The notes under the pieces are model-generated. The model was not told the origin of the DNA. It did not search any database and saw only the letters and a program-made list of their open reading frames with translations. A DNA stretch of 64,000 bases from assembly GCA_028583405.1 (NCBI GenBank), contig CM053256.1, positions 12,587,954-12,651,953 on the forward strand, written 5' to 3'. Within the stretch, counting starts at the first letter, position 1; every line of letters starts with the position of its first letter. Origin of the DNA: Pogonophryne albipinna (lineage: Eukaryota > Chordata > Actinopteri > Perciformes > Artedidraconidae). Made by a program: the position numbers and the translations under genes. Of this stretch, positions 50,201 through 59,691 are shown piece by piece.

Positions 50201-53038
50201 TGATAAAACATATCCCAGGGTGATACGATTGTTTAGCTTTGTGCTTTATGATAATACGTATTTGAAACTGTTAGTAGAACCATTGCTGCAGTAGCTGTTT
50301 CTTCAATATTTCCAATTGTATGAGAGCATTATAGCAAATGTTGCAAATCATTGACCAGGACAGCTAAATGATAATATCAGATTTGTTTTAAATTCATGTT
50401 GCATCAATGCGAGATGTACTTGGAGTGATAGATTATTTACTTCCCTCCTCCTAAAAAAATAATGAGGTAATATGATTACATTGATATACCGGGAAACATT
50501 TTAAGTAATCATGACAAGATTGCTTGATATTGGTAAAATGTAATTATATATCATTCAGTAATAAGAGCTGAAACTATTCGTCAATCAACAGATGTAATTA
50601 GCAACCATTTTGAAAATCAATTAGTCATTCAAGTAAAATATATTTGAAACAAACACTCTTGTTTTCCTTATTTTTTCTGATAGGAAACTGAATACCTTTA
50701 GGGGTGGGAGTGTTGGTTGGACCAAACAAGATTCCTGAATATGTCAACTCATGCTTTAGGAAAATGTTATCAATGCTCATCAAAATATCTAAGTTCAATG
50801 AATAAAAAAGCTAGCCACAAAGGCCTGATTTTTGACAAACCCAGAAGATGAAATGTCTGGTAAATCAAGGTACTTCTAATCCATGTGAAAAAATCATGGG
50901 GAGAATGGCATTTTACAAAAAGTGTATCAAGGTCTGAGTATATGTTACATCACCTACCCATATAATATTGTATGCATCACAATCATAATGTGATTAAAAC
51001 GGTATATTGCCTACTCCTATTAAATATGAAAGAGCACATGTGACCCATAGAAAACCTGCTGGCACACATAACCCAAAAAAGTTAAAACAATGTTCTATGC
51101 TCCATGCATGTCAGACTTCATGATGTAGAAATGTACAGGCTGCCTAAAAAGGTGGTTGTCATATTTTCACGCTTGACCTTGAGTATCATGTAAATTATCT
51201 AAATGCTCTTGGGGCTGTGACAAGTACAATACTGGCAGCTGACATAGGAAGCCCAAATAGGACTTGAGTGACATATGTGACAACTTAGCATCAATGTGTC
51301 CAACCAATCAGAACACAGTATGATGCTTGATTTGTATTTCAGTTAATAAATGATCATGGCTTTATAATTCAGAACACTGAATGGAAGTGCAATTTGTTAT
51401 TCTGATTATCCCAGTGAACTGACACATATACATTTAACACTATTAAAGAGAGATCAAAACAAATGTATCCAATTTGCACATTTCCATCTGAATAAATGTT
51501 GAGTAAATTAGGGGAGGCTGACAGTTTTATTAGGGCTAATACCACAGTGTAATCCAGCCAGCCAACCCTCTCAGAGTAATCTTCAGTGTAAACCTTCATG
51601 GGCAGGTCTCCTTGTATGAAGCTAAAGCCTGTTCCTCAGCATAGCAGTAATCCCACTAAGGCTCTTAGAGAAGTGAAATTATTTCAAAATGAAAGGAGAG
51701 GCTTTATGACTGTTGCAGAATCACTGTGGAAGATGGCTAATAAATAAACATCTCACAAATCCTCTTAGGAACTTGGGCAGACTCTGAACCAACATGACAG
51801 GATGCTCAGTTATCTATCGCTGACTGTAGCTTCATTCACTCTTAATTTCCAGGTGGAAAAGTATGTCTGACCTGAACCACAGCTCCAGCTGGGACATCAT
51901 GACTCATCCTCCCTCCCTCCCCCATACCATCCACACTCACCTCCAAACACCACCCTGTTTCTACACACAAATGTCCATGCTCCAACCTGAATTAATGCCT
52001 CAGGTCCATTACAGGAATGAGATGATGGGTGATGGAGTAGTTATTGAATATGAAAGTCCATCAAACTGCGTGTCTGCTGATAAGACAGTGGGAAGGTGGA
52101 AGCAGCTGTCGTTCTCTAACAGAGACTTTCACTATCTCCTCTCTACATATTGATGGGGACAGATGCCAATAGAATGACTCCACATCTCTCACTAGAATAG
52201 TCTGTATTGCACTCTATGTCCAATGATATATCAAAGTCACCCCCTCTTCGATGATCAGTTTATTCGGATATTTAGAAATAGAGGTAGGCCCTTATGAAGG
52301 AACATGATCCACTGAAAATCTAAGAACACTTTTTTCTTATCTATTCAGTGCTTTGCAATCAAAACCAAAAATGTAACACAGAAAAGCAATTGAATATGCA
52401 TGACTCCATCCTGCTGAAGAGCTGCACCACTCCTCTAAAAAGGACGGATGCAAGCTGATTCCTTTCTCTCTGACAAGGCCAGATGGGACGCAATGAGATG
52501 GGATTTGATTTCCATCCTTCCAAACAGAAAAGCCTGAGTGACATTTTTTCCATATCTGATACAGGCCCCGACTTGACGCAGCAAACCGAATACACTGTAA
52601 ACCACATCTTCATAAAGCCTTTTATATTTACGTCCTGAATTCTGGCTATCATTCATATTTTACTGCAGCATTTGCATTTGTAAATCCTCTCTCTATCACT
52701 GCCTTTTGGTGGACGTTGCGTGCCATTACTCTTGTTGACATAGGACGGAGCCAGAGGATGCATTTACAAATTAAACATGCCCTAGATTGATAAGGGTGCG
52801 TGTCAGCAATATGGAGACAGATGCAGCTGTAGCCTATGCTGTGCATGTGTAATGGCGACATTAACTATGATAACGCATCATTTATAAAAAAGTCACATCG
52901 ACATTCAGCTTAACAGAAGGCAAAATTACATTGTGCCATTGGTACAAATGGTTCAGATTGTGTTGCTCTTACCTCGACGTTGTCCAGCACGCAGTAGGAC
53001 AATACAGCCATTAATATTGGTATTGCGGTATGTCCCAT
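23919..53038 (-). CDS. aplp1: Aplp1, amyloid precursor-like protein 1 (17 coding exons)
   Basis: Seventeen exons give 717 residues, with phase agreement at all 16 junctions. In order: 53038-52973, 34375-34196, 32759-32630, 30648-30536, 30050-29857, 29772-29465, 28070-27943, 26967-26893, 26783-26625, 26489-26361, 25975-25876, 25766-25599, 25477-25457, 25342-25269, 25135-25070, 24987-24844, 24017-23919. The product is a type I membrane glycoprotein: signal peptide 1-25, E1 with twelve Cys, acidic region about 241-285, E2 about 335-535, stalk, transmembrane helix about 649-671 and a cytosolic tail with YENPTY (705-710) for PTB adaptors. The paralogue call rests on the APLP1-type E2 start [12 protein letters not shown], the stretch [20 protein letters not shown] before the membrane, the RRKPYG stop-transfer, and no Kunitz exon in the 1.4-kb intron where one would sit. 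The family acts in neuronal adhesion and is processed by secretases. The ATG context AAAATGG is strong. Confidence 0.93.
24844..24987 (-). CDS. aplp1: aplp1 exon 16 (transmembrane helix)
   Basis: Encodes an uninterrupted hydrophobic segment of about 23 residues (649-671) containing [20 protein letters not shown], the basic stop-transfer RRK and [11 protein letters not shown]. The Abeta-like sequence of APP is absent, as in all APLPs. Confidence 0.97.
25070..25135 (-). CDS. aplp1: aplp1 exon 15 (membrane-proximal stalk)
   Basis: Encodes [20 protein letters not shown] then EL. N617-T-S is a sequon placed as in mammalian APLP1. The EIERDEL segment matches APLP1 just before the membrane, where alpha-type shedding occurs in the family. 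Confidence 0.93.
25269..25342 (-). CDS. aplp1: aplp1 exon 14 (stalk)
   Basis: Encodes [17 protein letters not shown] and TYEYEEK, Tyr/Glu-rich. The 74-nt length moves the frame from phase 1 to 0. Acceptor CTGTCAG, donor GTATGA. Confidence 0.85.
25457..25477 (-). CDS. aplp1: aplp1 exon 13 (21-nt microexon)
   Basis: Only 21 nt between acceptor TTCTCCAAAG and donor GTGAGG. It encodes VQPNKK plus two split codons in the juxtamembrane stalk. Being a multiple of three and phase 1 on both sides, it can be skipped without frame loss. Support is the splice sites and the phase fit. Confidence 0.7.
25599..25766 (-). CDS. aplp1: aplp1 exon 12 (stalk, acidic)
   Basis: A linker exon with [20 protein letters not shown] and a second short acidic run ([11 protein letters not shown]). 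It ends PYPPRI in phase 1. It is poorly conserved in the family and assigned from splice sites, phase and position. Confidence 0.85.
25876..25975 (-). CDS. aplp1: aplp1 exon 11 (end of E2)
   Basis: Encodes [20 protein letters not shown] followed by a short Asp/Glu/Leu helix. N507-Q-S is an N-glycosylation sequon kept in the family. Ends in phase 1 at a GTAAGC donor. Confidence 0.95.
26361..26489 (-). CDS. aplp1: aplp1 exon 10 (E2)
   Basis: Forty-three codons in phase 0. Encodes [20 protein letters not shown] and [14 protein letters not shown], a basic helix pair that in the family contributes to heparin binding. Confidence 0.96.
26625..26783 (-). CDS. aplp1: aplp1 exon 9 (E2)
   Basis: Fifty-three codons in phase 0. 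Begins [20 protein letters not shown] and includes [17 protein letters not shown] and the conserved ALENYL segment ending SDPPQ. Confidence 0.96.
26893..26967 (-). CDS. aplp1: aplp1 exon 8 (E2)
   Basis: Twenty-five codons in phase 0, [20 protein letters not shown] then QALNE, part of the E2 antiparallel helical dimerisation and heparin-binding domain. Confidence 0.95.
27943..28070 (-). CDS. aplp1: aplp1 exon 7 (start of E2)
   Basis: Encodes [19 protein letters not shown] and a helix with [18 protein letters not shown]. This opening is distinctive of APLP1 rather than APLP2 or APP. Confidence 0.95.
28730..28832. repeat. Perfect 45-bp inverted repeat (hairpin)
   Basis: Arms 28730-28774 and 28788-28832 are exact reverse complements with a 13-nt spacer. 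It lies in the aplp1 intron between the acidic exon and the first E2 exon. The arms are not simple sequence (for example cacctcacacatgtatgggg on the left). Confidence 0.97.
29465..29772 (-). CDS. aplp1: aplp1 exon 6 (acidic region)
   Basis: Encodes a Thr/Pro/Ser-rich entry and then about 45 residues that are nearly all Glu and Asp, followed by a Tyr/Ser/Asp-rich segment. The GAA/GAG/GAT run gives a poly-Ser/poly-Leu shadow frame on the other strand. Donor GTGAGT in phase 1 joins directly to E2 (exon 7) without a Kunitz domain. Confidence 0.92.
29857..30050 (-). CDS. aplp1: aplp1 exon 5 (copper-binding-like domain, second half)
   Basis: Starts [19 protein letters not shown] and includes the [10 protein letters not shown] signature that closes E1. 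Then comes a Ser/Asn/Glu-rich linker. It ends in phase 2 at GT before GTAAGG. Confidence 0.95.
30351..30443 (-). mobile_element. LINE 3'-end fragment in aplp1 intron
   Basis: Matches the non-coding 3' end of the element at 4008-4640 (cttttattgtcattcgtaca, then ctcctccaacagtgcaacac). It is an isolated tail with no coding sequence. Confidence 0.65.
30536..30648 (-). CDS. aplp1: aplp1 exon 4 (copper-binding-like domain, first half)
   Basis: Encodes [20 protein letters not shown] through YWHNIAKE. The Cys pattern is kept. The APP copper-site segment with three alternating His reads Y-V-Y-W-H here (Y154, Y156, H158), so two of the three His ligands are absent. Confidence 0.95.
30711..31395. mobile_element. 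piggyBac-like MITE with TTAA target duplication
   Basis: 685 bp, with ends AGTGGACCTATTATG and the reverse complement AGGGGACCTATCATG, flanked by TTAA at 30707-30710 and 31396-31399. It has no transposase. TTAA duplication with these ends points to a piggyBac-type non-autonomous family. Relatives are at 59692-60123 and a partial copy at 57056-57295. It lies inside the aplp1 intron between exons 3 and 4. Confidence 0.8.
31404..31470. repeat. Interspersed repeat fragment (tatttatatagcacctttc type)
   Basis: AATAATAATAA followed by a tatttatatagc motif and a caaaagtgctttaca motif, a common fish LINE/SINE 3'-end signature on the reverse strand. A related fragment is at 46142-46200. Confidence 0.5.
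32630..32759 (-). CDS. aplp1: aplp1 exon 3 (growth-factor-like domain, second half)
   Basis: Starts at [12 protein letters not shown] after acceptor CGTCCAG and ends PYRCLG in phase 1. It carries the other three Cys of the subdomain (AWCKKG, GHCQP, YRCL). The loop that is strongly basic and heparin-binding in APP is here [10 protein letters not shown], with fewer basic residues. Confidence 0.95.
34196..34375 (-). CDS. aplp1: aplp1 exon 2 (growth-factor-like domain, first half)
   Basis: Sixty codons, phase 0 at both ends. Contains [19 protein letters not shown] and SYCQE, with three of the six Cys of the E1 growth-factor-like subdomain. Confidence 0.95.
44145..44253. repeat. CTGT/CT compound microsatellite
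   Basis: Repeated TCTG units followed by about 16 CT dinucleotides. The open frame across it (poly-Leu/Ser/Cys) is an artefact. Confidence 0.95.
46142..46200. repeat. Interspersed repeat fragment
   Basis: ataataatacattttatttc, then tatagcgcttttc and agacgctttaca, the same 3'-end type as 31404-31470. Confidence 0.5.
52973..53038 (-). CDS. aplp1: aplp1 exon 1 (signal peptide)
   Basis: Encodes 22 residues with a hydrophobic core ([13 protein letters not shown]). The signal peptide is completed by ALA at the start of exon 2, with cleavage predicted after residue 25. The donor is GTAAGA, phase 0. An 18.6-kb intron follows, long first introns being usual in this family. Confidence 0.85.
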
Positions 53039-54443
53039 TTTCTCGCCTTCTTTTATATTTGTTATAACGAAGTTAAATGTTAAATAACTGCCTCCACCAT
53101 AGGCTGTCTGGTTACATCAGCTGAAGTGATGGACACAGCGTTCGTCGGGCGCCTTCCTGCGATATCTCCTGCGTCTGCGTCCTGCTCGCTCTCGCCAACG
53201 GGCTCTCCAATGGCAGCCTGGGATATTATGAGGATGAAGCCTGACAGAACCAAGCCCTGTTTCTGCGGGTATTTATCACAGAGTTTACTTATGGTGTCCT
53301 CACGGTGGCTTGGTAAAGGGGGACATCTGGTGGTGTATGTGAAGACTGCACAGAATTTCAGCGTCAGTTTGAGGGAAGATCCACCTGAAAATAGAATACC
53401 AATAGACATTACAGACAGTTTTAATGTGTGGGTTTACATATAAGATTAACAGCAAGCAGACTTACTGTAGGAAGACCTCATCCAGGAGGTTTCATTCAAA
53501 AATGCTCCTCAAGTAAAAGTACAAAAGTATTGGCATACAAATATAGGCTACTTAAAGTAGTACTCAATAATTATGCAGATTGGCCCATTTCAGAATAATG
53601 TTAGGCTACATCTTTTTATTATACTTATTGTATGCATTAAAGTGTTTATCACAGCTGGTAAAGGTGCAGCATATTTTTAATGACTTTGTATACTGCAGGG
53701 TAGCTTGTGAATTTACTCCAGGTGGAACTAAAGAGTTGATTATATTTCACATCATTAATCAAAATCTGCAAAGTAACTAAAGATATTAAACAAAGTGGTC
53801 TAAAAGTAAACCAGTTCTTGGCGACAACATCCGCAAATGGACCACACCAAACGGGGGAGAAGCAGGTGTTTGAATAAACATGTGGGTTAAGAGTCATAGG
53901 TAATTATTAGGTGCAATGACAGCATGGTCTTGTAGTTCATTGAATTGGTTTCGCCCACAAACGGCTACACTGCACATACAGCAGGTATTTAGGGGCGTGG
54001 TTTATTCCCCCAAAGGTGTGTGCGGAAGAGCTCTGTCTCAGGTGCTTCGTGACGATACAAGAAGACCTGCTGACATTTGGATTTAACCTTAACGAAGTGA
54101 TAATATAGTCATTTTTATAAAGAATAAGCTACACATCTACTATTCATTACAACACTGGTGTGAAGGTAAAGCTGATCCTGTTGGACTTCAGTGGGAGGGC
54201 GCTTTTGGAAGATGCATTCCGCCCGATATGAATACAACGTAAGTTCTTATCAAGTTTGAAATTAAACTTCTTTGTGCTAATGAATATGTAAATTGTTCTG
54301 TACAACAGAGAGACACACCGTTTTACTACACACCCAAAGTGTGAGCCTAGCTTTTCTGTCGGAGCTGACTATCTGTTTACACGACGAGGCCTACATTACC
54401 AACGATTACAAACGTGATATTTTGGCCCTTGACAACGTTTTGG
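53039..54443. other. aplp1 5' flank; probable promoter region
   Basis: Should contain the aplp1 5' UTR and promoter, read toward lower coordinates. No clear TATA box at a usable distance is seen. The region 53110-53220 is relatively CpG-rich and is the likeliest start region. A weak candidate exon on the other strand is at 54212-54238. Confidence 0.4.
54212..54238 (+). CDS. Candidate divergent first coding exon (very weak)
   Basis: ATG with A at -3, then eight codons (MHSARYEYN) immediately before a consensus donor GTAAGT, phase 0. It is oriented away from aplp1 and 1.2 kb from its ATG. I do not recognise the peptide and find no following exon in the window. It may be chance. Confidence 0.15.
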
Positions 54444-54835
54444 TATATGGGGCATTCTACCGAATTAGTGCAAAGTGCGGTCCCACAACAAGAAAAACTA
54501 TTTAACAAAACAATTAAGTATTCAGACATAGATATTTACTAAGAATATGTTATGGTCTATTTAAACACAAGCATTCAATTAGATAGTGATAAGCTTAATA
54601 CAAAAACATAATTTATAGGGTACTTTCTATTGGGAAGTAGCCTAGCTGTCCCCAACCCTGACATTTCAATTTCAATTTCTGTAAATCACACTTAAAACAT
54701 TTTTATTTTGTTCAATGGTGTATTTAGAAGATCTTTATGATTACATTCAAACAGAAGTTGGAATATTTAGATTTATTGTGGGTTTAATTTTTTAATAAAA
54801 CAAACTATACTCAAATAAATCATGTCCCCATGTTC

Positions 54836-54862
54836 TCCTCCTCCTCCTCCTCCTCCTCCTCC
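54836..54862. repeat. CTC trinucleotide repeat
   Basis: About nine CTC units at the outer edge of the left fold-back arm. The right arm has the complementary GAAGAA-type tract at 56088-56105. Confidence 0.9.
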
Positions 54863-56090
54863 CGGTTTTTTGGCGGATTGCAAATAACTTTAAGGTGCAT
54901 ACCACCTCCGGAGTCGACTTGACTCTGTTTGCATTTATAAAGAATGCACAAATGTGTTTAATCGTTAATGTGTACTAAGTAAATACATTTGTTCCTGCTC
55001 AAGATTATATTCAACTTTATTGTTATTGCACATATTACAGGTGTGAGACAACGAAATGCAGTTTAGCTTCTAACCAGGTGCAACAAGCAGTGAAGTGAAA
55101 AGTAATGTACACAATCTACAGAATAAAATATAGAATGAATTGAATGATGAATAAACAGTGAGGGGTATGAATACACTAGATATACAGAGCAGCCTGTGAG
55201 CAGTGTGTATGAAGATGCTAAGATATATAAAGTATAAAAACGGAGTTTCATCAGCAGCACGGGGTAAAAACCACCAATGAGCGCTCAGCTCGAGATAGTA
55301 GGCTTGTTTGAGACAAGCGAGACCTGCGCAGATGCGATCAACGTCTTGCTAGTGCGTTGCATGATGGTTAGTCATTTTGTCCGACTTGCTCTGGAGTCCC
55401 GCCTACATGAGACGTTGAAATCTCGCGGGACAAAGACGCCCGCAGCCTTGAGAGCGAGGCAAGGCGAGGCGGCGCAGTTCCTCTCCACGGGCTGCGGAAG
55501 CGAAATGCTTGATGGGAAACGACTCGCTGGTATCTCGAGCTGAGCGCTCATTGGTGGTTTTTACCACGTGCTCGGCAAAAGTTTGTTGTTGTTTTGTGTC
55601 AGTTTTACGTCGCCACTTCCATTCACATTTTTCATCATTGTTCCACAATGTTTATCATCATGAAATTAATATCCATATATTTTATACTATACTTGCACTG
55701 CTTACCGTTTTCATACTTTATATATCTTAGCATATTCATACACACTGTTCATACTGCTCACAGGCTGCTGTGTATATCTAGTGTATTCATACCCCTCACT
55801 GTTTATTCATCATTCAATTCATTCTATATTTTATTCTGTCTATTGTGTAAATTACTTTTCACTTCACTGCTTGTTGCACTCCTGGTTAGAAGCTAAACTG
55901 CATTTCGTTGTCTCAGTACCTGTAATATGTGCAATAACAATAAAGTTGAATCTAATCTTGAGCAGGAACAAATGTATTTACTTAGTACATATCATGTGTG
56001 CATTATAAATGCAAACCGAGTCAAGCCGACTCCGGAGGTGGTGGTATGCACCTTAAAGTTGTTTGCAATCCGCCAAATAACCGAGAGAAG
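54863..56090. repeat. Fold-back structure: long inverted repeat with loop
   Basis: Left arm 54863-55296 and right arm 55532-56090 are inverted copies. Examples are accacctccggagtcgactt against its complement near 56020-56045, and aatgagcgctcagctcgaga at the inner end against 55533-55553. The right arm carries about 130 bp (55572-55708) missing from the left. Each arm includes a LINE-type 3' end (the right one has caataaagttgaatct at 55937-55955). The loop is 55297-55531. Confidence 0.75.
55297..55521 (+). repeat. Loop repeat B, plus copy
   Basis: A 225-bp CpG-rich segment beginning agtaggcttgtttgagacaa. Its reverse complement is at 56222-56457, so it is a separate repeat family from the arms around it. 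Confidence 0.75.
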
Positions 56091-56221
56091 AAGAAGAAGA
56101 AGACGAAGCCGACTCCGAGCTGTCCGACTTCAGGCGAGCTTTTTGAGACCTCCCCCGGCTGGGATCGGCTATTCTCGCCTACTTTCGAGGCGAGCCGCAA
56201 CGCGTCTCAAACAAGCCTAAC

Positions 56222-56457
56222 CGTTTCCCATCAAGCATTTCGCTTCCGCAGCCCGTGGAGAGGAACTGAGCCGCCTCGCCGCGCCTCGCTCTCAAGTCTG
56301 CGGGCGTCTTTGTCCCGCGAGATTTCAACGTCTCATGTAGGCCAGCCTCCAGAGCAAGTCGGACAAAATGACTAACCATCATGCAACGCACTAGCAAGAC
56401 GTTGATCGCAATTGCGCAGGTCTGCACCCAGGTCTCGCTTGTCTCAAACAAGCCTAC
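56222..56457 (-). repeat. Repeat B, minus copy
   Basis: Reverse complement of 55297-55521 with scattered differences (for example the tract tgactaaccatcatgcaacg). It lies 130 bp outside the fold-back and is flanked on the left by a second gtctcaaacaagcct motif, so the motif occurs directly repeated at its two ends. Confidence 0.7.
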
Positions 56458-56694
56458 TGACACTGCATCCCTGTCCCTCATGGCTGAATGGCAAGTAGTT
56501 TCATAGACTGTATGAGCTATATCCCATACTTTTGATATACATCTGTTCCAAAATCTGAAAATCGGCGTGTAACCTTAAGAATTGTCACTACCGAACACTA
56601 TCTTCAATTAGCCGAAGTAAACTTTTTCAGAGTTTTATGCAAAGTATTGTGTTTTTATGTGTGTAAACCTCTCTATATTATATATAGTTAGTTA

Positions 56695-57000
56695 GTTAGT
56701 CTTTGATCAGTATGCAGATGACTCTGTAATTGTTAGTAGGCTCCAGGACAATGAGACCAGCCACGGCCCTGTCATTGACAACTTTGTCAGGTGGTGTGAG
56801 GAGTCCTAACTGAACATAAGCAAAACCAAGGACATGATCATTGATTTTAGAAGACATCCCCACATACATGAAGTCTTAACAATCCAGAATCAGACTCAAA
56901 ATTGAGCTCTGATCCAAACTGTGAAGCTGTGTGCAAAAGGGGGCACCAGCGTTTGTACTGTCTTAGGAAACTGTCCTATTTTAACATTGACAAAACCATG
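56695..57000 (+). pseudogene. LINE reverse transcriptase fragment
   Basis: Encodes the catalytic box YADDSVIVS, then SHGPVIDNFVRWCEES, an in-frame stop, LNISKTKDMIIDFRRHPH and, after a frameshift, a LYCLRKLSYFNIDKT-like block. The order and spacing match the palm and thumb of L2/CR1-type LINE RT. It is truncated on both sides. Confidence 0.75.
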
Positions 57001-57055
57001 ATTTTTTTTTAAATAAATGTGTTTTTAAAGTCTGAAAATCAGTATGTTACTTTAA

Positions 57056-57295
57056 AGGTATCTTATTATACTATTCTTAGGCATATATTATAGGTCTCAG
57101 ATATATAAAATATGTCTATGAAGTGTTTTGCTCAAAATACCAAACGGATCACCCATTCTAGCCTCATATCCCTCTATTTCAGCCTGTTACTAAAGTGCTG
57201 ATTCTGGGTCAGTAGCTTCAAACATTCACACTTCAACATAAGGCATGTTATGAGTTAAGATTCAGCAATAAGGTTGAAGGAATATGATAAAACCT
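57056..57295. mobile_element. Truncated MITE copy (same family as 30711-31395)
   Basis: After TTAA at 57052-57055 the sequence runs AGGTATCTTATTATA. It then matches the interior of the 30711 copy (tttgctcaaaataccaaacg, gatcacccatt). The right half is missing or unrecognisable. Confidence 0.6.
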
Positions 57296-57816
57296 TGAGA
57301 ACAAAATACTGTGGTCATTACCGAAACACTGGATGTTTTGTAAAAATTAAGTATATTGACTAATCAACTAAAATTATATGATACTGATTGGTTTAATTTT
57401 TTATTTCAATTTCAACAATCATCAACTCTGGAATCAATATGACCAGTATTATGCTTTTTACAAAGAAAGATTGCATTGTGATTTTTATTGCATTGATTTA
57501 ATTGTGAAAACCCTCAAGAAATATTTGTTAAAATACTATTTAGAGAAGGGAAGGTAAAACAATCTTAACAGGTTAATATAATACTGTTTTACTACAGAGT
57601 ATGTACTATGTTTCGGTAGTGACCATTTTTCGTAGAGGAAGAACATTCCAATACAGTCTGAAAATACGATATAAAAATGTACGGTTATTTTACTAGATAT
57701 GTGTAATTTAGATATGGAACAAAATATATATGGACAAAGTTTTGGGAAAAGAACATACACAATTTCAAAACTGTTCCAACCTGACTTTGCACCAATTCGG
57801 TAGAATGGCCCATATA

Positions 57817-58139
57817 AAGATTATTTAGTTTCTGGGCCTCTTTTATCCAAAACAAGTCGGGAAAGTTTAGCATGTCTGAAGTGAACATTGTATGTAAATA
57901 ATAGAATAGAGGCCTAGAAAACCTCAGTCAAGGTGTCATTATTATTTGTTAATATAAACATTGCTGTTATTAGTCTATGTTTTTGTTTACGGTATGGAAA
58001 ACATTGGTTGAATGTGATTTTTCAGCCAAACTGAGGTACAGTTTTGTGTGTGCATCAACAAAAACTACAATTATACTTTGTGGTAAAATGCATTATTGGT
58101 TGCAAGTACACTAACATGTTACCACAGTGGTTCTATTTC
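57817..58139. other. Short spacer, no feature
   Basis: AT-rich sequence between the inverted-repeat-bounded block and the DIRS-like element. Nothing recognisable. Confidence 0.4.
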
Positions 58140-59339
58140 ATCCTTACTGACCGCCAGAGGCGGTGCTTTAGCACTGGATATCTTCCGTCTCGCGCATGCG
58201 TAGGTCGAATATTTATATCAACAAAGTCACGTGTGACCTCGTATGACCCCGGAAGGCATACGTTCCGGTGTTGTCAACGAGTTCAGTCCTTTTTCATCTT
58301 CTCGCTGCGCAGGTTACTACTTTTTGAGTAGAAGCCAAGCTAGCTTATTGAAAATTAAGATTCTAGCTCATCGCTACCTGTAGCCTTGTGATCGTCTCGA
58401 TCGGAGCTGCGGGCTAGGAAAACGCTCGCCCTCCAAAGGCTGCGACGAGCTAGCTGTCCGCCCTCCCAAGGGAGGGGACTGCGGTGTTCACCGCTCGGAC
58501 CCTAGGAGCTCCGGACCGGTAAAGAGCGGACGGTCCTGCACGTCAGCCGGTGAGATCGCTACCATTTATCGCTGATTGTGCTATCTATTCTCAAGCTAAT
58601 GAGATAACTGTGTACAAGTTAGCCGGGGGCTCTCGCTAATTTGTTACTGGGCTAGTGAAGGGAGCGTCTCCGCCCCCCTCTCACTACATACATTTGGTTC
58701 CTTGCCTGTTCTATCGTCCAGTTAGCTGAGTGTTTTCGTTCAAGCTAACTGTTACGGCGTTAGTGAAGGGAGCGTCTCCGCCCCCCTCTCAGTACATACA
58801 TTTGGTTCCTTGCCTGTTTTATCGTCCAGTTATCCGAGTGTTTTCGTTCAAGCTAACTGTTACGGCGCTGGTGAAGGGAGCGTCTCCGCCCCCCTCTCAC
58901 TATATACATTTGGCTCATTGCCTGTTCTATTGTCCAGTTAGCGGAGTGTTTTCGTTCAAGCTAACTGTTACGGTGCTAGTGAAGGGAGCGTCTCCGCCCC
59001 CCTCTCACTGCATACATTTGTTTCCTTACCTGTTCTATCGTCCAGTTAGCTGAGTGTTCTCGCTCAAGCTAACTGTTATGGCGCTAGTGAGGAGAGTGTC
59101 TTCGCTCCCCTCTCACAGCTCACAATTAGTTCCTGTTCTATCCCCAGTTAGCAGAGTGCTCTCGCTCAAAGCTAACTTGTTACAGCGCTAGTGAAGAGAG
59201 TGTCTCCGCTCCCCTCTCACAGCTCACAATTCGTTCCTGTTCTATCCCCAGTTAACTGAGTGCTCTCGCTCAAAGCTAACTTGCTACAGCGCTAGTGAGG
59301 AGAGTGTCTTCGCTCCCCTCTCACGGTGCACAATTGGTT

Positions 59340-59548
59340 ATTTTATTTAATCGTTTATTTGACAGGGACATGCACTGTAATGAACACTTAAGACATTTAA
59401 ATATGTCAAGCGTAACAGTGCCAGATTTAGCTTTGAGCTACTTTCCATTCCCTCACATAAAACATTTAAGGAAATTACATTTTACAAACATGGTAAAAAA
59501 CCAAAATACATGATATGCAAGGAGTGGCAACGACATAAAAAGTGCATC
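59340..59548. mobile_element. Interspersed repeat inserted in the tandem array
   Basis: About 200 bp interrupt the unit between cacaattggtt and ccatcctccagtta, which are nearly contiguous in other units. The insert begins attttatttaatcgtttatt and continues tgacagggacatgcactgta, a motif common in fish interspersed repeats. Family not determined. Confidence 0.6.
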
Positions 59549-59691
59549 CATCCTCCAGTTAACTGAGTGCTCTCGCTCAAAGTTAACTTGCTACAGCGCT
59601 AGTGAAGAGAGTGTTTCCACTCTCCTCTCCCTGCACACAGTTGGTTCCTGTTCCATCCTCCAGTTAACTGAGTGCTCTCGCTCAAAGTTAA

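Larger units (their letters stand above)
34376..52972 (-). other. aplp1 intron 1 (about 18.6 kb), no other gene seen
   Basis: No exon with good splice sites and a recognisable product was found on either strand. It holds microsatellites (44145-44253, purine-rich 49526-49556) and an interspersed repeat fragment at 46142-46200. It also holds many AT-rich stretches and several 60-143-codon open frames of unremarkable or low-complexity sequence. First introns of this family often carry enhancers, but I cannot identify any by eye. Confidence 0.6.
54444..57816. mobile_element. Nested repeat block bounded by 33-bp terminal inverted repeats
   Basis: 54444-54476 (tatatggggcattctaccga, then attagtgcaaagt) is the reverse complement of 57784-57816 with two mismatches. 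Between them are related motifs (caCTACCGAA near 56586 and 57620, and ATTACCGAAACAC near 57317) suggesting one decayed DNA element. It has since received LINE, fold-back and MITE insertions. No transposase frame is recognised. The superfamily is not determined. Confidence 0.55.

Noticed and set aside
23919..53038. First reading of the APP-family gene as aplp2
   Set aside because: The tail resembles APLP2, but the E2 opening, the pre-membrane EIERDEL, RRKPYG, the lack of a Kunitz exon and linkage to zbtb32 fit APLP1.
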